32,985 nucleotides of DNA, taken from contig JAHDCQ010000022.1 of NCBI GenBank assembly GCA_020629845.1, forward strand, positions 1 through 32,985, in the 5' to 3' direction. A model generated the notes under the pieces. It was not told where the DNA came from, searched no databases, and saw nothing but the letters and a program-made list of their open reading frames with translations. The translations under genes were made by a program, and so were the position numbers. The DNA is from Saprospiraceae bacterium (GTDB lineage Bacteria > Bacteroidota > Bacteroidia > Chitinophagales > Saprospiraceae). Below, piece after piece: positions 32,582-32,985 of the stretch. How positions within the stretch are numbered: position 1 is the stretch's first letter; each line of letters starts with the position of its first letter.

Positions 32582-32985
32582 TTATTGTATGATTAATTTT
32601 TTAGTCAAAAACTGTTCATTTGATTGAATATGCACAAGATATACTCCTGTACTCAAATGCGCTAAGGAAAGCTGTTGTTGTACGAAGCCTTTTTCTTGCC
32701 AAGTAGTATGTGTTTGTAGTACTTGGCCGCGCAAATTCAAAATATCTATACGCAGCTCTCCAGCTTCAGGCAACACCCATTGCAAGTTAGCCTTATCTTT
32801 AGCAGGATTAGGGAAAATATCTATTTCCGTGCTACTTATAGCTGGCTGATCAATCAATAGGTTTCCGCCTGCACCACTCACAAAAACGGCTTCATCATCT
32901 TCATTGGCGGTGCAACATGCGCCATTGTCGGGCGTAGAATCGAAATCGGTTTGGTCGGCTTCAAGCACTTGTGCGTAAAGTTGCA
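32582..32985 (-). CDS. C-terminal fragment of a T9SS cargo protein (DUF11-like repeat end + type A sorting domain)
   Basis: The frame stays open to the window edge (codons read ...QLYAQ before the internal GTG at 32968), so only the last ~134 residues are here. AQVLEADQTDFDSTPDNG followed by EDDEAVF is the typical closing of a DUF11 conserved-repeat domain. The last ~80 residues (IDIFPNPAKDKANLQWVLPE, LRGQVLQT, LSTGVYLVHI, KKLIIQ) are a TIGR04183-type T9SS sorting domain that directs export across the outer membrane and is then removed. The full protein is probably a large adhesin-like surface protein. This is the only gene in the window with a recognisable T9SS tail. Confidence 0.88.
   Translation of the reverse strand, partial: QLYAQVLEADQTDFDSTPDNGACCTANEDDEAVFVSGAGGNLLIDQPAISSTEIDIFPNPAKDKANLQWVLPEAGELRIDILNLRGQVLQTHTTWQEKGFVQQQLSLAHLSTGVYLVHIQSNEQFLTKKLIIQ

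Noticed and set aside
1-32985. tRNA or rRNA genes
   Set aside because: No cloverleaf-like stretch with a TTCRA loop in an intergenic region and no rRNA signature was seen by eye; a tRNAscan-type search would settle it.

Overview
The window reads as a chromosomal segment of a Bacteroidota bacterium, most likely from the Saprospiria (Lewinella/Aureispira-like). This rests on a C-terminal type IX secretion (T9SS) sorting domain at the right edge, large modular secreted proteins ending in a recurring 'IVDWV...RHRNHLGVMT' module, promoter-like TTTG / TAnnTTTG motifs, and no obvious Shine-Dalgarno sequences. The genus is inference; nothing here fixes it. No rRNA, tRNA or CRISPR was seen.

Layout. 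1-5070: two adjacent minus-strand secreted proteins, a beta-helix protein cut by the left edge and an M12B-type metalloprotease, sharing a duplicated Ig-Ig-ricin tail. 5417-13482: mostly housekeeping genes: sterol-desaturase-family hydroxylase, rhomboid protease, trmD, FKBP isomerase, a conserved unknown, ubiX, a thioredoxin-like protein, a HAD-like phosphatase and a PaaE-type flavin/2Fe-2S reductase. 13717-14373: secreted coiled-coil protein with a strong terminator. 14669-17235: plus-strand operon of SGNH hydrolase, PLP aminotransferase and SAM methyltransferase. 17807-21330: a C39-peptidase ABC exporter overlapping an HlyD-family adaptor, followed on the opposite strand by a 49-residue leader-like peptide gene (21454-21603) that I propose as its substrate. 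21843-23936: exported penicillin-acylase-family hydrolase. 24461-32985: surface or exported proteins: FG-GAP repeat protein, a PVC-type dehydrogenase/cytochrome c lipoprotein with a degenerate SGNH domain, a beta-helix protein, a small lipoprotein, and the tail of a DUF11-like T9SS cargo.

The gaps are unusually rich in short inverted-repeat elements of about 60-175 bp. I see three full copies of one family (A: 8664, 23955, 29468) flanked by TTA; three of a second (C: 12209, 17499, 24315), two of them with 8-bp target duplications; one full copy and one solo end of a third (B); and several single hairpin elements. Two elements carry perfect 20-bp palindromes related by paired (compensatory) changes. 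Several elements sit directly at promoters or starts, so they may shape expression of their neighbours.

The best candidates for undescribed biology are the exporter plus orphan peptide, the unnamed C-terminal module shared by three secreted proteins, and the non-autonomous element families.
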